Positions 42,854-51,533 of a stretch of 56,816 nucleotides of DNA are shown here, piece after piece (the first letter of the stretch is position 1; each line of letters begins with the position of its first letter). This stretch comes from Rhodospirillales bacterium. GTDB lineage: Bacteria; Pseudomonadota; Alphaproteobacteria; UBA828. A program made the position numbers and the translations under genes. Under the pieces are notes generated by a model. It was given only the letters and a program-made list of their open reading frames with translations. It was not told where the DNA came from and did no database searches. Where the stretch lies: assembly GCA_028818855.1 (NCBI GenBank), contig JAPPMY010000091.1, positions 1 through 56,816 on the forward strand, written 5' to 3'.

Positions 42854-44473
42854 TCAGGCGCCGTCAACGCGGTCCTGCGCGACGCGTTCGGGCGTGCGCC
42901 GGGCGAGGTCGCCGTAGCCGGCACCGCCGCCGGTGCTCATCACCACGCGATCGCCCCTGGCGAGCCGGAAGCTCGTCTTCGAGCCGAGCGAAATCTCCTG
43001 GTTGCCGCGCAGGACGCTGACGAACGCCGCGCCGCCGTCGTCCCCGCCGAAGAGCCCCTCCGGCTGGATGGTGAAGCGGTCGGAGTAGGACTGGTACTCG
43101 ACGTCGTCGGCCAGCACCTCGTAGACGCGCCGGACCCCGCGCCCGCCGCGCATCTCCCCCGCGCCGCCCGAGCCCGCCACGAGCGCATACTCCGCCACGC
43201 GGAAGAACGCGTGCTCCATGTCGATGGCCTCGATGGGGATGTTCGAGCAGTTGGAGAGCGGGCTGTCCACCGCGTCGCAGCCGTCGCCCAGCGCGCTCGC
43301 GCCGTAGCCGCCGCCGAAGATCTCGAGGTAGATGCCGTAGCCGCCTTCGCCCAGGTGGGAGAGGCAGGTGGCGTGCGTGGTGTCGAAGCCGGCCGCCATC
43401 ACCTGCTCGGGCACCGCGTGAGCCAGCGCCTTCATCACCGCGTTGTAGGCGCGGTAGGCAGAGAGCATGCGCGCGCGCACAGGCGCCGGCGGGCGGGGAT
43501 TGAGCAGCGAGCCGTAGGGTGCTGCGATGGTGATGGGCCGCTTCGCGCCTTCGTTGAACGGGATGTCGGGGCTGGTGAGCACCGACTTGATGCAGGAGAG
43601 ACCGGCCGCGATGGTGGACGCGAAGGGGCAGTTCACGTTGGTGCGCACCTGGTCGCAGGTGCCCTCGTAGTCGACCGAGACGGTGTCGCCTGCGATCTCC
43701 ACCCGCGCGCGGACGACCAGCGGCTCGTCGCCCACCCCGTCGCTGTCGAGCTGGTCCCGGCCCGTGTAGACGCCGTCGGGCGCTGCGGCGATCGCAGCCC
43801 GCATGCGCTGCTCGGCGTAGTCGAGCAGGCCCGCCATCGCCTCCGTGACCGCGTCCGCGCCGAACTTCTCGCAAAGCTCGATCACGCGCCGCGCGCCCAC
43901 GCCGTTGGCTGCGAACTGGGCGTTGCAGTCCCCGATGGTCTTCTCCGGCACACGCACGTTTGCGCGCACCAGGCGCTCGAAGGGGCCGCCGTTCCAGTCG
44001 CGGTTCACGTTGTAGCGGCTCGGCGGGAAGATGAGACCCTCCTGGTGGACATCGCCGGCCGCCATGTTGAGGCCCGGCGCGCCGCCGCCGAGGTCGAGGT
44101 GATGGGCGACGGTCGCGCTGAAGCCGACGAGCCTCGCGCCGAAGAAGATGGGCGTGAAGATGAAGATGTCGGGGACGTGCTGGCCGCCGTGGTAGGGGTC
44201 GTTGTTGATGTAGAAGTCGCCGGGCTCCAGCGTTTCGGGCGGATAGAGTTCGGCGCAGGGGCGGAAGGTCGTGCCGATCGGCCCGAGCTGCATGGGTATC
44301 AGCTCCGCCTGGCTCACCACGTTGCCGCCCACGTCGAGCAGCGCGGCGGAGCAGTCGTTGGCCTCCCGCACGATCGGCGAATAGGCCGAGCGCACGAGCT
44401 TGATCCCCATTTCCTTCGCGGCCGCGATCAGCGCCTGGGAAATGATCGCCTGGTCGACCTGGTCGAGCGCCAT
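42854..44473 (-). CDS. Hydantoinase B/oxoprolinase family subunit, second copy
   Basis: A 539-residue HyuB-type protein with MALDQVDQAIISQALIAAAKEMG, LIPMQLGPIGTTFRPCAELYPPETL, DFYINNDPYHGGQHVPDIFI, VGFSATVAHHLDLGGGAPGLN and the closing STGGGAGYGDLARR. It is divergent from the copy at 31-33 kb and follows HyuA2 by 39 nt. The FEGTCDQVRTNVNCPF-like segment and the NDPYHGGQH motif fit the larger oxoprolinase/acetophenone-carboxylase group. It forms a heteromeric ATP-dependent enzyme with HyuA2. Hydrolysis of a cyclic amide and carboxylation of a ketone are both open. Confidence 0.91.
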   Translation of the reverse strand: MALDQVDQAIISQALIAAAKEMGIKLVRSAYSPIVREANDCSAALLDVGGNVVSQAELIPMQLGPIGTTFRPCAELYPPETLEPGDFYINNDPYHGGQHVPDIFIFTPIFFGARLVGFSATVAHHLDLGGGAPGLNMAAGDVHQEGLIFPPSRYNVNRDWNGGPFERLVRANVRVPEKTIGDCNAQFAANGVGARRVIELCEKFGADAVTEAMAGLLDYAEQRMRAAIAAAPDGVYTGRDQLDSDGVGDEPLVVRARVEIAGDTVSVDYEGTCDQVRTNVNCPFASTIAAGLSCIKSVLTSPDIPFNEGAKRPITIAAPYGSLLNPRPPAPVRARMLSAYRAYNAVMKALAHAVPEQVMAAGFDTTHATCLSHLGEGGYGIYLEIFGGGYGASALGDGCDAVDSPLSNCSNIPIEAIDMEHAFFRVAEYALVAGSGGAGEMRGGRGVRRVYEVLADDVEYQSYSDRFTIQPEGLFGGDDGGAAFVSVLRGNQEISLGSKTSFRLARGDRVVMSTGGGAGYGDLARRTPERVAQDRVDGA

Positions 44474-44512
44474 GCTCCCTCCCCGCGCGGCTCCCGGCTC
44501 TCCGCCCCGCGC

Positions 44513-46534
44513 TCAGCGTGTCAGGATGACATTATGGTGCGCGTCCACGTGCGCGCGCCATCCCGGCGGTACGTAGGCGGTGGACGTCTCGTCGGCGACG
44601 AGCAGCGGCCCCTCGCCGGCGCCGGACTCGAGCAGCGCGCTGCGGTTGAGCCGGCGGGCGGGCCTGCGCGCGCCGCCATCGAAGAGCGTGACAGTCGCTG
44701 CGTGCGGGGCGTCGTCCGTGGCTTCGAGCGCAGGCACGCCAGGCGGCGGCGATGCGATGCCGAGCCGGAAGGAGACGATCTCCGGCCGGTTGGTGCGCGA
44801 ATCGTCGAACTCGAAGATGCGGTGGTGCGCCTCATTGAACCGCTCGCGAAGGTGCGCGGCGTCGAGACGCGCGATCTCGTCCGCTCTGAGCTGGATCGGG
44901 ACCTCGAAGGCCTGCCCCACGTAGCGCATCTCGAGCGTGTGGGTGTAGCGGAGGCCGCTGGTGAGCCCGAGCGCGGTGAAGGCGGCCTCGGCATCCCCGC
45001 GCATGGCAGCGAACTGCGCGCGCACCCGTTCCGCAGCGCCCGCCTCGTCGAGGGCGAGCCGGGCGGTACGGCTCTCGTAGCGGACGAAGTCCGAGGCGAC
45101 GAGGCCGAAGGCGGAGAGCACGCCGGCCGCCGGCGGAATGACGATGGTGGCGATGCCGAGCACGTCCGCGACCCGTGCAGCGTGCAGCGGGCCCGCGCCG
45201 CCGAAGGGGACGAGCACGTAGTCGCGCGGGTCCCGCCCCCGCTCGGTCGAGACGAGCTGGATGGCGCGGACGATGTTGTGCTCGGCCACCCGCACCGCGT
45301 CGTCGGCCACCTGCTCGACGCTGCGGCCGAACTGCTGCGCCAGCGTGGCGAAGGCGGCGCGGGCGAGCGCGGGGTCCACGTCCATGCGCCCGCCGAGGAA
45401 GGTGTCGGCGAGCACGGTGCCGCGGACGAGATGGGCGTCGGTGATCGTGGGGTCGGCGCCGCCCCGCCGGTAGCAGGCGGGGCCCGGCTCGGCGCCGGCG
45501 GAGCGCGGGCCGACCCGGAGCATGCCGCCGTCGTCCCGCCACACGATCGAGCCGCCGCCTGCGCCGACCGTCACGATGTCGAGCACCGGGATGCGGATGG
45601 GCAGGCCGTCGATCTCGGCATCGCTCGTCAGCACCGGCGTGCCGTCCCGCACGAGGCAGACGTCGGTGCTCGTGCCGCCCATGTCGAAGGTGATGAGGTC
45701 GCGGTAGCCGGAGCGCTCCGCCTGGCGGATCGCGCCCATGACCCCCGCGGCCGGCCCGGAATAGAGCGAGGTGATGGCGTTGCCGGCCATGCCGCGCGCG
45801 GGCAGCCTGCCCCCGTTGGACTGCATGAGGCTGAAGCGGCCGGCGAACCCGCGCTCGCCCAGCGCGTGCGCGAAGCGGCCGAGGTAGCGGTCGATGACCG
45901 GCTGCACGTAGGCGGCCAACACGGTGGTGGACGCGCGCTCGTACTCGCGGAACTCGCGGGTGACGTCGCACGAGCACGTGATGCCGATGCCGGGGAAGCG
46001 CTCGGCAACGAGCGCCGCCACCCGCCGCTCGTGCGCCGGGTTCGCGTAGCTGTTGAGGAAGCAGATCGCGACGGATTCGTAGCCGCCGCCCTGCAACGCC
46101 CCGGCGATGCGCTGCCGCGCTGCCGCCTCGTCCAGTGGCGTGACCACCGCGCCGTCGGGGCCCACGCGTTCCGGGATCTCGAAGGTGTCGCGTCGCGGCA
46201 CCACCGGCTCCGGCTTGCGGTAGTGGATGTCGTAGATGGAGCGCCGGCTCTGGCGCTGCAGGACGAGGAGGTCGCGGAAGCCCTCGGTGGCGAAGAAGGC
46301 CACCTTCGCGCCCTTGCGTTCGAGCACCGCGTTGGTGGCGACGGTCGAACCGTGCACGAGATCGCCCGTGGCCCCCAGCGGCAGACCTGCCTCGTCGAGC
46401 GCGGCGATGGCGCCCCGGTGCGGCGCTTGCGGCGTGCTCGGCACCTTGGTGATGCGCACGTCGCCGCCCTCGAACGCGACGAGATCGGTGAACGTGCCGC
46501 CGACCTCCACCCCCACCCGGATCGCAGCGCTCAT
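44513..46534 (-). CDS. Hydantoinase A/oxoprolinase family subunit, second copy
   Basis: A 673-residue ATP-dependent subunit. The start MSAAIRVGVEVGGTFTDLVAFEGG holds the phosphate loop. HGSTVATNAVLERKGAKVAFFATEGFRD, MQSNGGRLPA, LYSGPAAGVMGA, TFDMGGTSTDVCLV, VGPRSAGAEPGPACYRRGG and FGGAGPLHAARVADVLG follow the family order. ATG 46534 is the family start; the frame stays open upstream to 46816 without resemblance. No clear ribosome binding site precedes it. It leads the seven-gene reverse-strand cluster with HyuB2, the dehalogenase-like protein, ligase, thiolase-fold protein, DUF35 and crotonase. Confidence 0.92.
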   Translation of the reverse strand: MSAAIRVGVEVGGTFTDLVAFEGGDVRITKVPSTPQAPHRGAIAALDEAGLPLGATGDLVHGSTVATNAVLERKGAKVAFFATEGFRDLLVLQRQSRRSIYDIHYRKPEPVVPRRDTFEIPERVGPDGAVVTPLDEAAARQRIAGALQGGGYESVAICFLNSYANPAHERRVAALVAERFPGIGITCSCDVTREFREYERASTTVLAAYVQPVIDRYLGRFAHALGERGFAGRFSLMQSNGGRLPARGMAGNAITSLYSGPAAGVMGAIRQAERSGYRDLITFDMGGTSTDVCLVRDGTPVLTSDAEIDGLPIRIPVLDIVTVGAGGGSIVWRDDGGMLRVGPRSAGAEPGPACYRRGGADPTITDAHLVRGTVLADTFLGGRMDVDPALARAAFATLAQQFGRSVEQVADDAVRVAEHNIVRAIQLVSTERGRDPRDYVLVPFGGAGPLHAARVADVLGIATIVIPPAAGVLSAFGLVASDFVRYESRTARLALDEAGAAERVRAQFAAMRGDAEAAFTALGLTSGLRYTHTLEMRYVGQAFEVPIQLRADEIARLDAAHLRERFNEAHHRIFEFDDSRTNRPEIVSFRLGIASPPPGVPALEATDDAPHAATVTLFDGGARRPARRLNRSALLESGAGEGPLLVADETSTAYVPPGWRAHVDAHHNVILTR

Positions 46535-46733
46535 GCGCGGCCGTGCGTGCGCTTGCCGCTCGGGACGGGGGACGGGGTCATCTTGGCTCTCCCGGCTGAA
46601 GGGTGCGGCGGATAATAGAGCGTATCCCCCATCGAGGTCATGGCCTGCGGCGCTGCCGGGCCATGACTGGGACGAGAGTTCCGCGCTAGGTTGCGCCGGC
46701 TCAGCGCATGCGCGGCAGGAGGACGTGTCAGAC

Positions 46734-47450
46734 GTGGCAGGCAGACCGGATGTTCGGCACGACGCCGAGCGGGCCTTCGCCGTTCTCGAACGGGGCGGAA
46801 TCGGTATCCTGCCCATGAGCGTCGGCTATTCCGCAATCGGCGGATCGGCGGCGGCGCTCAGGACGATCTTCGAGACCAAGCGCCGCGCGCCATCGAAGCT
46901 GAACGCGATGCTGGGCGACATGGCGCTCCACCGCGAGCTTCACGTGCTCGACCAGAAGGGGTGGGACGTCGCCAGCACCCTGGTCGAGGACTACGACCTG
47001 CCGCTCGGCGCGATCGCGCCCGCGCGCATGGACCACCCCATCCTCAGCAAGATGGAGCCCGAGGCGCTCGACGCCTCCACCAGCGAAGGCACCGTGCTGA
47101 TGCTGCTCAACGCGGGCCCCTTCCATGCAGCGATCACGCGGCTCAGCCGCGAGGCCCAGCATCCGCTGTTCGGCTCGTCCGCGAACCTCTCGCTGTCGGG
47201 CACGAAGTTCCGCGTGGACGACATCGAGCCGGAGCTGATCGCGATCGCCGATATCGTCATCGACCACGGGCTGCGCCTCTATCACCTGTACCGGGCCTCG
47301 TCGACCCTGCTCGACCTGGAGACCTTCGAGGTGGTCCGCTACGGCGCCTGCTTCGAGCTCATCGCCGATGCGCTGAGGCGCCGTTTCGGCATCGTGCTGC
47401 CGCCGCCACCGCCCGGCCACATCCGCGACCTGGTCGGCGACCTCCCCTGA
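46734..47450 (+). CDS. Divergent Sua5/YciO/YrdC-family protein
   Basis: A YrdC-fold protein of about 238 residues. The family pattern is recognisable: GGIGILPMSVGYSAIGG, then KRRAPSKLNAM where Sua5 has its nucleotide-binding KxR...K, and PLFGSSANLSLSGTKF for the SANxSG segment. But the usual PTETVYGLG motif is replaced, and the C-terminus is unlike tRNA-modifying TsaC/Sua5. A perfect AGGAGG (46717-46722) lies upstream; GTG 46725 and GTG 46734 are both possible starts. It is divergent from HyuA2 and 34 nt before the enolase-superfamily gene, so a catabolic role is more plausible than tRNA modification (inference). Confidence 0.75.
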   Translation: MAGRPDVRHDAERAFAVLERGGIGILPMSVGYSAIGGSAAALRTIFETKRRAPSKLNAMLGDMALHRELHVLDQKGWDVASTLVEDYDLPLGAIAPARMDHPILSKMEPEALDASTSEGTVLMLLNAGPFHAAITRLSREAQHPLFGSSANLSLSGTKFRVDDIEPELIAIADIVIDHGLRLYHLYRASSTLLDLETFEVVRYGACFELIADALRRRFGIVLPPPPPGHIRDLVGDLP

Positions 47451-47484
47451 CCCGGCTTCGACCGACAACGATTCGGAAACACCC

Positions 47485-48603
47485 ATGAAGATCACCCGCA
47501 TCGAGACGATCCCGCTCGCCATCCCCCACGATCACGGGGGGCCGCCGCCGGCCTGGGGCGGGCAGGCGTGGCAGGGGCTCACCATCCTCCTGGTCCGGGT
47601 CGAGACGGAGGACGGCGCCAGCGGCTGGGGCGAGGGCTTCAGCTACAACTGCATGCCGGCGCTCAAGGCGGCCGTCGATGCGACAGTGGCGCCCATCGTG
47701 ATCGGCCGCGACGCCACGGAGGTCACCGCGATCAACCGCGACCTGCAGCAGGCGCTGCACCTCTTCGGCCGCTACGGCATCACCATGTTCGCGATCTCCG
47801 CCATCGACATCGCGCTCTGGGACCTTGCGGGAAAGCGGGCGGGGCTGCCGCTCGGCCAGCTCCTCGGCGGGCCGGCCGCGCCGCCCCTCGTGCCGGGCTA
47901 CGCCAGCCTGCTCAAGTACCGGGACCGGGAGCTGGTCGCGAAGACCGTGCGCGATGCGGTGGAAGAGGGCTACCCCGCCATCAAGCTGCACGAGACGGGC
48001 GAGGCCGAGATCGCCGCCGCGCGCGAGGCGATGGGGCCGGAGATGCCGCTATGCACGGACACGAACTGCCCGTGGACGCCGGCCGAGGCGGGGGCGATGG
48101 CGGCGCGGCTCAAGCCCTACGGCCTCCACTGGCTGGAAGAGCCCATCTTCCCGCCCGAGGACTTTGGGGCGCTCGCGCGGCTCCAGCGGGAGTCGGGCAT
48201 CGACCTCGCCTGCGGCGAGAACGCGTGCACGGCCTTCGAGTTCCGCCGCATGCTGGAGGCCGGCGCGGTGCGCTACGTGCAGCCGAGCGTGACCAAGGTG
48301 GGCGGCGTCACCGAGTTCCTCAAGGTGCTCGCAGTGGCGGAAGGCTACAGCGTGACCGTGATGCCGCACTCGCCCTACTTCGGCCCCGGCTGGCTCGCGA
48401 CCCTGCAGTTGCTCGGCGCGATGCCGCTCACCGGCCGCCCCGGCGGGGGCTGGGCCGAGCGCTTCTACACGCGGCTGGAAGCGACGCTCTACCCGGGGCT
48501 CGTCTCCCCGGCCGAGAACGGGCACTTCCGCATCCCCGCCGGCCCCGGCCTCGGCGCCGAGCCCGACCCGGACGTCATCCGCGACTACCGGGCGTCTGCT
48601 TAG
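47485..48603 (+). CDS. Enolase-superfamily enzyme (mandelate racemase/muconate lactonizing type)
   Basis: A 372-residue (beta/alpha)7-beta barrel enzyme that removes a proton alpha to a carboxylate; members act as racemases, cycloisomerases or sugar-acid dehydratases. The three metal ligands are Asp192, Glu218 (LEEP) and Glu245 (GENA). The second-strand motif is Lys167-Leu-His169 instead of the usual Lys-x-Lys, and His295 (MPHSPYFGPG) is a candidate base. The N-terminal capping domain has GWGEGFSYN. It lies in the same direction as the YrdC-like gene and is convergent with the ABC transporter genes. Substrate unknown. Confidence 0.88.
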   Translation: MKITRIETIPLAIPHDHGGPPPAWGGQAWQGLTILLVRVETEDGASGWGEGFSYNCMPALKAAVDATVAPIVIGRDATEVTAINRDLQQALHLFGRYGITMFAISAIDIALWDLAGKRAGLPLGQLLGGPAAPPLVPGYASLLKYRDRELVAKTVRDAVEEGYPAIKLHETGEAEIAAAREAMGPEMPLCTDTNCPWTPAEAGAMAARLKPYGLHWLEEPIFPPEDFGALARLQRESGIDLACGENACTAFEFRRMLEAGAVRYVQPSVTKVGGVTEFLKVLAVAEGYSVTVMPHSPYFGPGWLATLQLLGAMPLTGRPGGGWAERFYTRLEATLYPGLVSPAENGHFRIPAGPGLGAEPDPDVIRDYRASA

Positions 48604-48612
48604 GCTGGGGCC

Positions 48613-49431
48613 TCAGTCGTCCGGCACGCCGAGGCGGAGCGCGCCGACGCGGATCAGCAGGTAGATCGCGAACAGAAGGACGAAGACCAGCGCGTTGACG
48701 ATGGTCGCCAGCGCATAAAGCTCGGGCTCGATGCCGTGGCGAAGCGTGCCCCAAGCGATGGTGGGAAGCGTCGGGATGGCGGCCACGTTGTAGAAGGTGA
48801 TCTCGAAATTGTTGAAGCCGAGGATGAAGCTGATGATGAAGGCGCCGAGGACAGCGGGCCAGATGTTGGGGAACGTGACCTCCCGGAAGCAGCGGAACGG
48901 GCGCGCGCCGAACACCTGGGCGACCTCGTCGAAGCGCCAGTCGTAGCGCACGAGCTGCGCCAGGATCACGAGGAAGGCGAAGGAGACGCTGTAGGTCGTG
49001 TTCGCCACGATCGCGGACTCGATGTTGCCGGGAATGCCGAGCACGTTCCGGTTGAACATGAGCGTCGAGATGCCGATCAGGATCTGGGCGATGAAGAGGG
49101 GCGCGAGAAACAGCACGACGACGAACCCGCGGCGCCGGAGCGGGTAGCGCAGGATCCCGATCGCCGCGGCCGTGGCGAAGAGCGTCGACAGCACGGCGGT
49201 GCCGACCCCGATGAGCAGGCTGTTCACCAGGCCCGTGTGGAAGTCGCTCATGATCATGAGGCGGCCGTACCACTCGCCGGTGAACACGGGCGGGAACGGC
49301 CAGACGCTGTTCTCCATCGTCGACAGGTAGCCGATGTAGAAGATGGGGAAGTAGAGGAAGAGGTAGAGCGCCAGCAGCATCACGGTCTGGCCGCCGACCA
49401 CGAAGCGCTCGCCCGGGTTCACCGCGGCCAT
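48613..49431 (-). CDS. Spermidine/putrescine-type ABC transporter permease (PotC-like)
   Basis: A 272-residue inner-membrane subunit with about six helices. The helix LLALYLFLYFPIFYIGYLST follows a short N-terminus. The EAA loop region is VAQVFGARPFRCFREVTFPNIWPAVLGAFIISF, then LGFNNFEITFYNVA. The gene starts 1 nt after the stop of its partner permease. It is part of a polyamine/opine/Fe-type importer with the ATPase and binding protein encoded upstream. Confidence 0.91.
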   Translation of the reverse strand: MAAVNPGERFVVGGQTVMLLALYLFLYFPIFYIGYLSTMENSVWPFPPVFTGEWYGRLMIMSDFHTGLVNSLLIGVGTAVLSTLFATAAAIGILRYPLRRRGFVVVLFLAPLFIAQILIGISTLMFNRNVLGIPGNIESAIVANTTYSVSFAFLVILAQLVRYDWRFDEVAQVFGARPFRCFREVTFPNIWPAVLGAFIISFILGFNNFEITFYNVAAIPTLPTIAWGTLRHGIEPELYALATIVNALVFVLLFAIYLLIRVGALRLGVPDD

Positions 49432-49432
49432 C

Positions 49433-50314
49433 TCAGGCGCCTGCGCCCGTGAAGCCTGCCCGGCGCAGACGGATCGTGCGCCAGAGCATGAAGGTGACCA
49501 CGAGAGAGGCCACGCACATCACCACCCCCATCGCCGAGCCCAGCGCCCAGGTGCCGGCCGAGCCGAACTGGTGCTCGAGACGGTTGACGAACATCGCGCC
49601 GTCCGTCCCGCCCAGGAAGCGCGGCGTCACCGAGGCGGCGAAGGTGGGGATGAAGACGAGGACGATGCCGATGGCCGTCCCGATCCAGTTGAGCGGCCAG
49701 GTGACTTCGAGAAAGGCCCGCCACGGCCGCGCGCCGTTCACCTTCGCCACCTCCAGCAGCTCGAAATTGAAGTTGAAGAGCGAGAGGTAGATGGCGAGCA
49801 GCATGAAGGGGATCCACAGGTAGATCAGACCGACCGCGCTGGCGACGTTGGTGTACATGAGCACTTCGACAGGCGGCAGGCCAAGCTCCATCAGCGCCAT
49901 GTTGACCAGCCCGATGGGGCCCAGGATCTGCTGCATGGCGGTGATGCGCAGCAGGATCCCGGTGAGGAAGGGCGCCGCCGTCAGCAGCACGAGGATCAGG
50001 CGGTAGCGCCCGCCGTGCTTGGCGATCAGGTAGGCGCAGGGCCAGGCGTAGACGAGGCAGACGACAGAAACCGCAGCGGCCATCGCGAGCGAGCGCAGCA
50101 GGAACTTGAGGTAGATCCACTCACCGAGAACCGACTCGTAGTTGTTCACGTTCCAGTCGTCGATCAGCTCGTAGCTCTCGGTTCGCCAGAAGCTGAAGAC
50201 CAGGATCGAGAGCAGCGGAATCAGCAGGAAGAGGACGATGAAGATGGCGCCCGGCCCCACCAGCGCGGCGAAGCGCACGCGCGGGTCGAGGTGCAGGGCG
50301 CGGCGCGCCGTCAC
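49433..50314 (-). CDS. Spermidine/putrescine-type ABC transporter permease (PotB-like)
   Basis: A 293-residue permease. The first helix is ALVGPGAIFIVLFLLIPLLSILVFSF. The loop AKVNGARPWRAFLEVTWPLNWIGTAIG is the EAA motif, and the core has TAAPFLTGILLRITAMQQILG, as in PotB-like subunits. GTG 50314 overlaps the ATPase stop (GTGA), so the two are coupled. With the PotC-like subunit it forms the membrane channel. Confidence 0.91.
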   Translation of the reverse strand: MTARRALHLDPRVRFAALVGPGAIFIVLFLLIPLLSILVFSFWRTESYELIDDWNVNNYESVLGEWIYLKFLLRSLAMAAAVSVVCLVYAWPCAYLIAKHGGRYRLILVLLTAAPFLTGILLRITAMQQILGPIGLVNMALMELGLPPVEVLMYTNVASAVGLIYLWIPFMLLAIYLSLFNFNFELLEVAKVNGARPWRAFLEVTWPLNWIGTAIGIVLVFIPTFAASVTPRFLGGTDGAMFVNRLEHQFGSAGTWALGSAMGVVMCVASLVVTFMLWRTIRLRRAGFTGAGA

Positions 50315-51405
50315 GGCTCGCCGTCCTCGACCGTGAACACGTCGGCGGCTTCCACGGCCCAGCCGAGGCTCGCGCGGGAATTGCGATCCACGCCCGCGAT
50401 GCTGGGCGGCCCGCTCACGACCAGCTCGACATCGTTCTCGGCGCGGACGATGTAGTCGGCGAACTGGCCCTTGAAGATGATGTCCCGCACGGTGCCCTCG
50501 AACCGGTTCTCGTGGCGGACGGCATCGGCCGCGGGGCCAAGGGCGATCCGCTCGCTCTTGATGAAAAGCTCCACCGGATCGCCCGGCCGGGCGCCGCCGA
50601 GGCCGCGCCCGGTGAGCGCGATGCCGCCCCAATCGATGCGCGTGAGCCGGCCGTCGCCCTCGATCACGCGGCCGGTGAGCCTGTTGGGCGCGCCCACGAA
50701 GGAGGCGACGAAGCGCGTGGCGGGCGCGTTGTAGACATCGAGCTTCGGGCCGATCTGCTCCAGGCCGCCCTCGTGCATCACCGCCATGCGGTCGCTCATG
50801 GTGAGCGCTTCTTCCTGGTTGTGCGTCACGTAGACGAAGGGGATGCCCAACTCCTCCTGATAGCGGCGCACCTCGATCTCCATCTCCTTGCGCAGCTCGC
50901 GGTCGAGATTGGCCAGCGGCTCGTCCAGAAGGAGAAGCTCGGGCCGCGCGATCAGCCCGCGCGCCAGCGCCACGCGCTGCTTCTGGCCGCCGGAGAGCTG
51001 GTGCGGGAAGCGGTCGCCCAAGCCTTCCATGTGGACGAAGCCCAGGATCCAGTTGAGCTGCTCCTGGCGCTCGGCCTGGCTGCGGCCCTGCATCTTGAGT
51101 GGGAACGTGATGTTCTCGGCGACCGTGCGATGGGGGAAGAGGAGGAAGTCCTGGAACACCATGCCGATGCGGCGCAGATAGGGAGGCAGCGCCGTTACGT
51201 CGGCACCGCCAATCTCCACCCGGCCGCGATCAGGCGTCTCCAGGCCGGAGACGATGCGGAGCAGCGTGGTCTTGCCCGAGCCGCTCGGCCCCAGCAGCGC
51301 GAAGAACTCGCCCCGCCCGATCTCGAGGCTCACGCCGTCGACCGCGCGGACGGCGCCGAAGCGCTTCTCGACCGCCTCGATACGCAGGATCGGCTGATCG
51401 CTCAT
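50311..51405 (-). CDS. Spermidine/putrescine-type ABC transporter ATP-binding protein (PotA-like)
   Basis: A 364-residue ATPase with a C-terminal TOBE domain. Walker A is GPSGSGKTTLLR, the Q-loop QDFLLFPHRTVAEN, the signature LSGGQKQRVALARGL, Walker B LLLLDEPLANLD and the H-loop VTHNQEEALTMSDRM. The C-terminus (VRDIIFKGQFADYIVRAEN) fits a TOBE regulatory domain. ATG 51405 is the natural start; a TTG three codons upstream is unlikely. It lies 128 nt after the binding-protein gene and drives the permeases. Confidence 0.93.
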   Translation of the reverse strand: MSDQPILRIEAVEKRFGAVRAVDGVSLEIGRGEFFALLGPSGSGKTTLLRIVSGLETPDRGRVEIGGADVTALPPYLRRIGMVFQDFLLFPHRTVAENITFPLKMQGRSQAERQEQLNWILGFVHMEGLGDRFPHQLSGGQKQRVALARGLIARPELLLLDEPLANLDRELRKEMEIEVRRYQEELGIPFVYVTHNQEEALTMSDRMAVMHEGGLEQIGPKLDVYNAPATRFVASFVGAPNRLTGRVIEGDGRLTRIDWGGIALTGRGLGGARPGDPVELFIKSERIALGPAADAVRHENRFEGTVRDIIFKGQFADYIVRAENDVELVVSGPPSIAGVDRNSRASLGWAVEAADVFTVEDGEP

Positions 51406-51533
51406 CGCGCCCAAACCCTCGCCACCCTTACCGCGGCAGCGAGCGCCGACAGACGAACAAAGTCAACACCCGGAGAGAGGGACCGGACCGCGGGGCCCGA
51501 TCCCCCTCCGCTCAGGCTTCCCGGTCGTCAGGG

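Noticed and set aside
40574-46615. A very long open frame (about 2000 codons) on the + strand opposite the HyuA2/HyuB2/ligase genes
   Set aside because: The translation is Arg/His/Asp/Ala-rich with no family motif and mirrors clear genes on the other strand; in GC-rich DNA antisense frames often lack stops.
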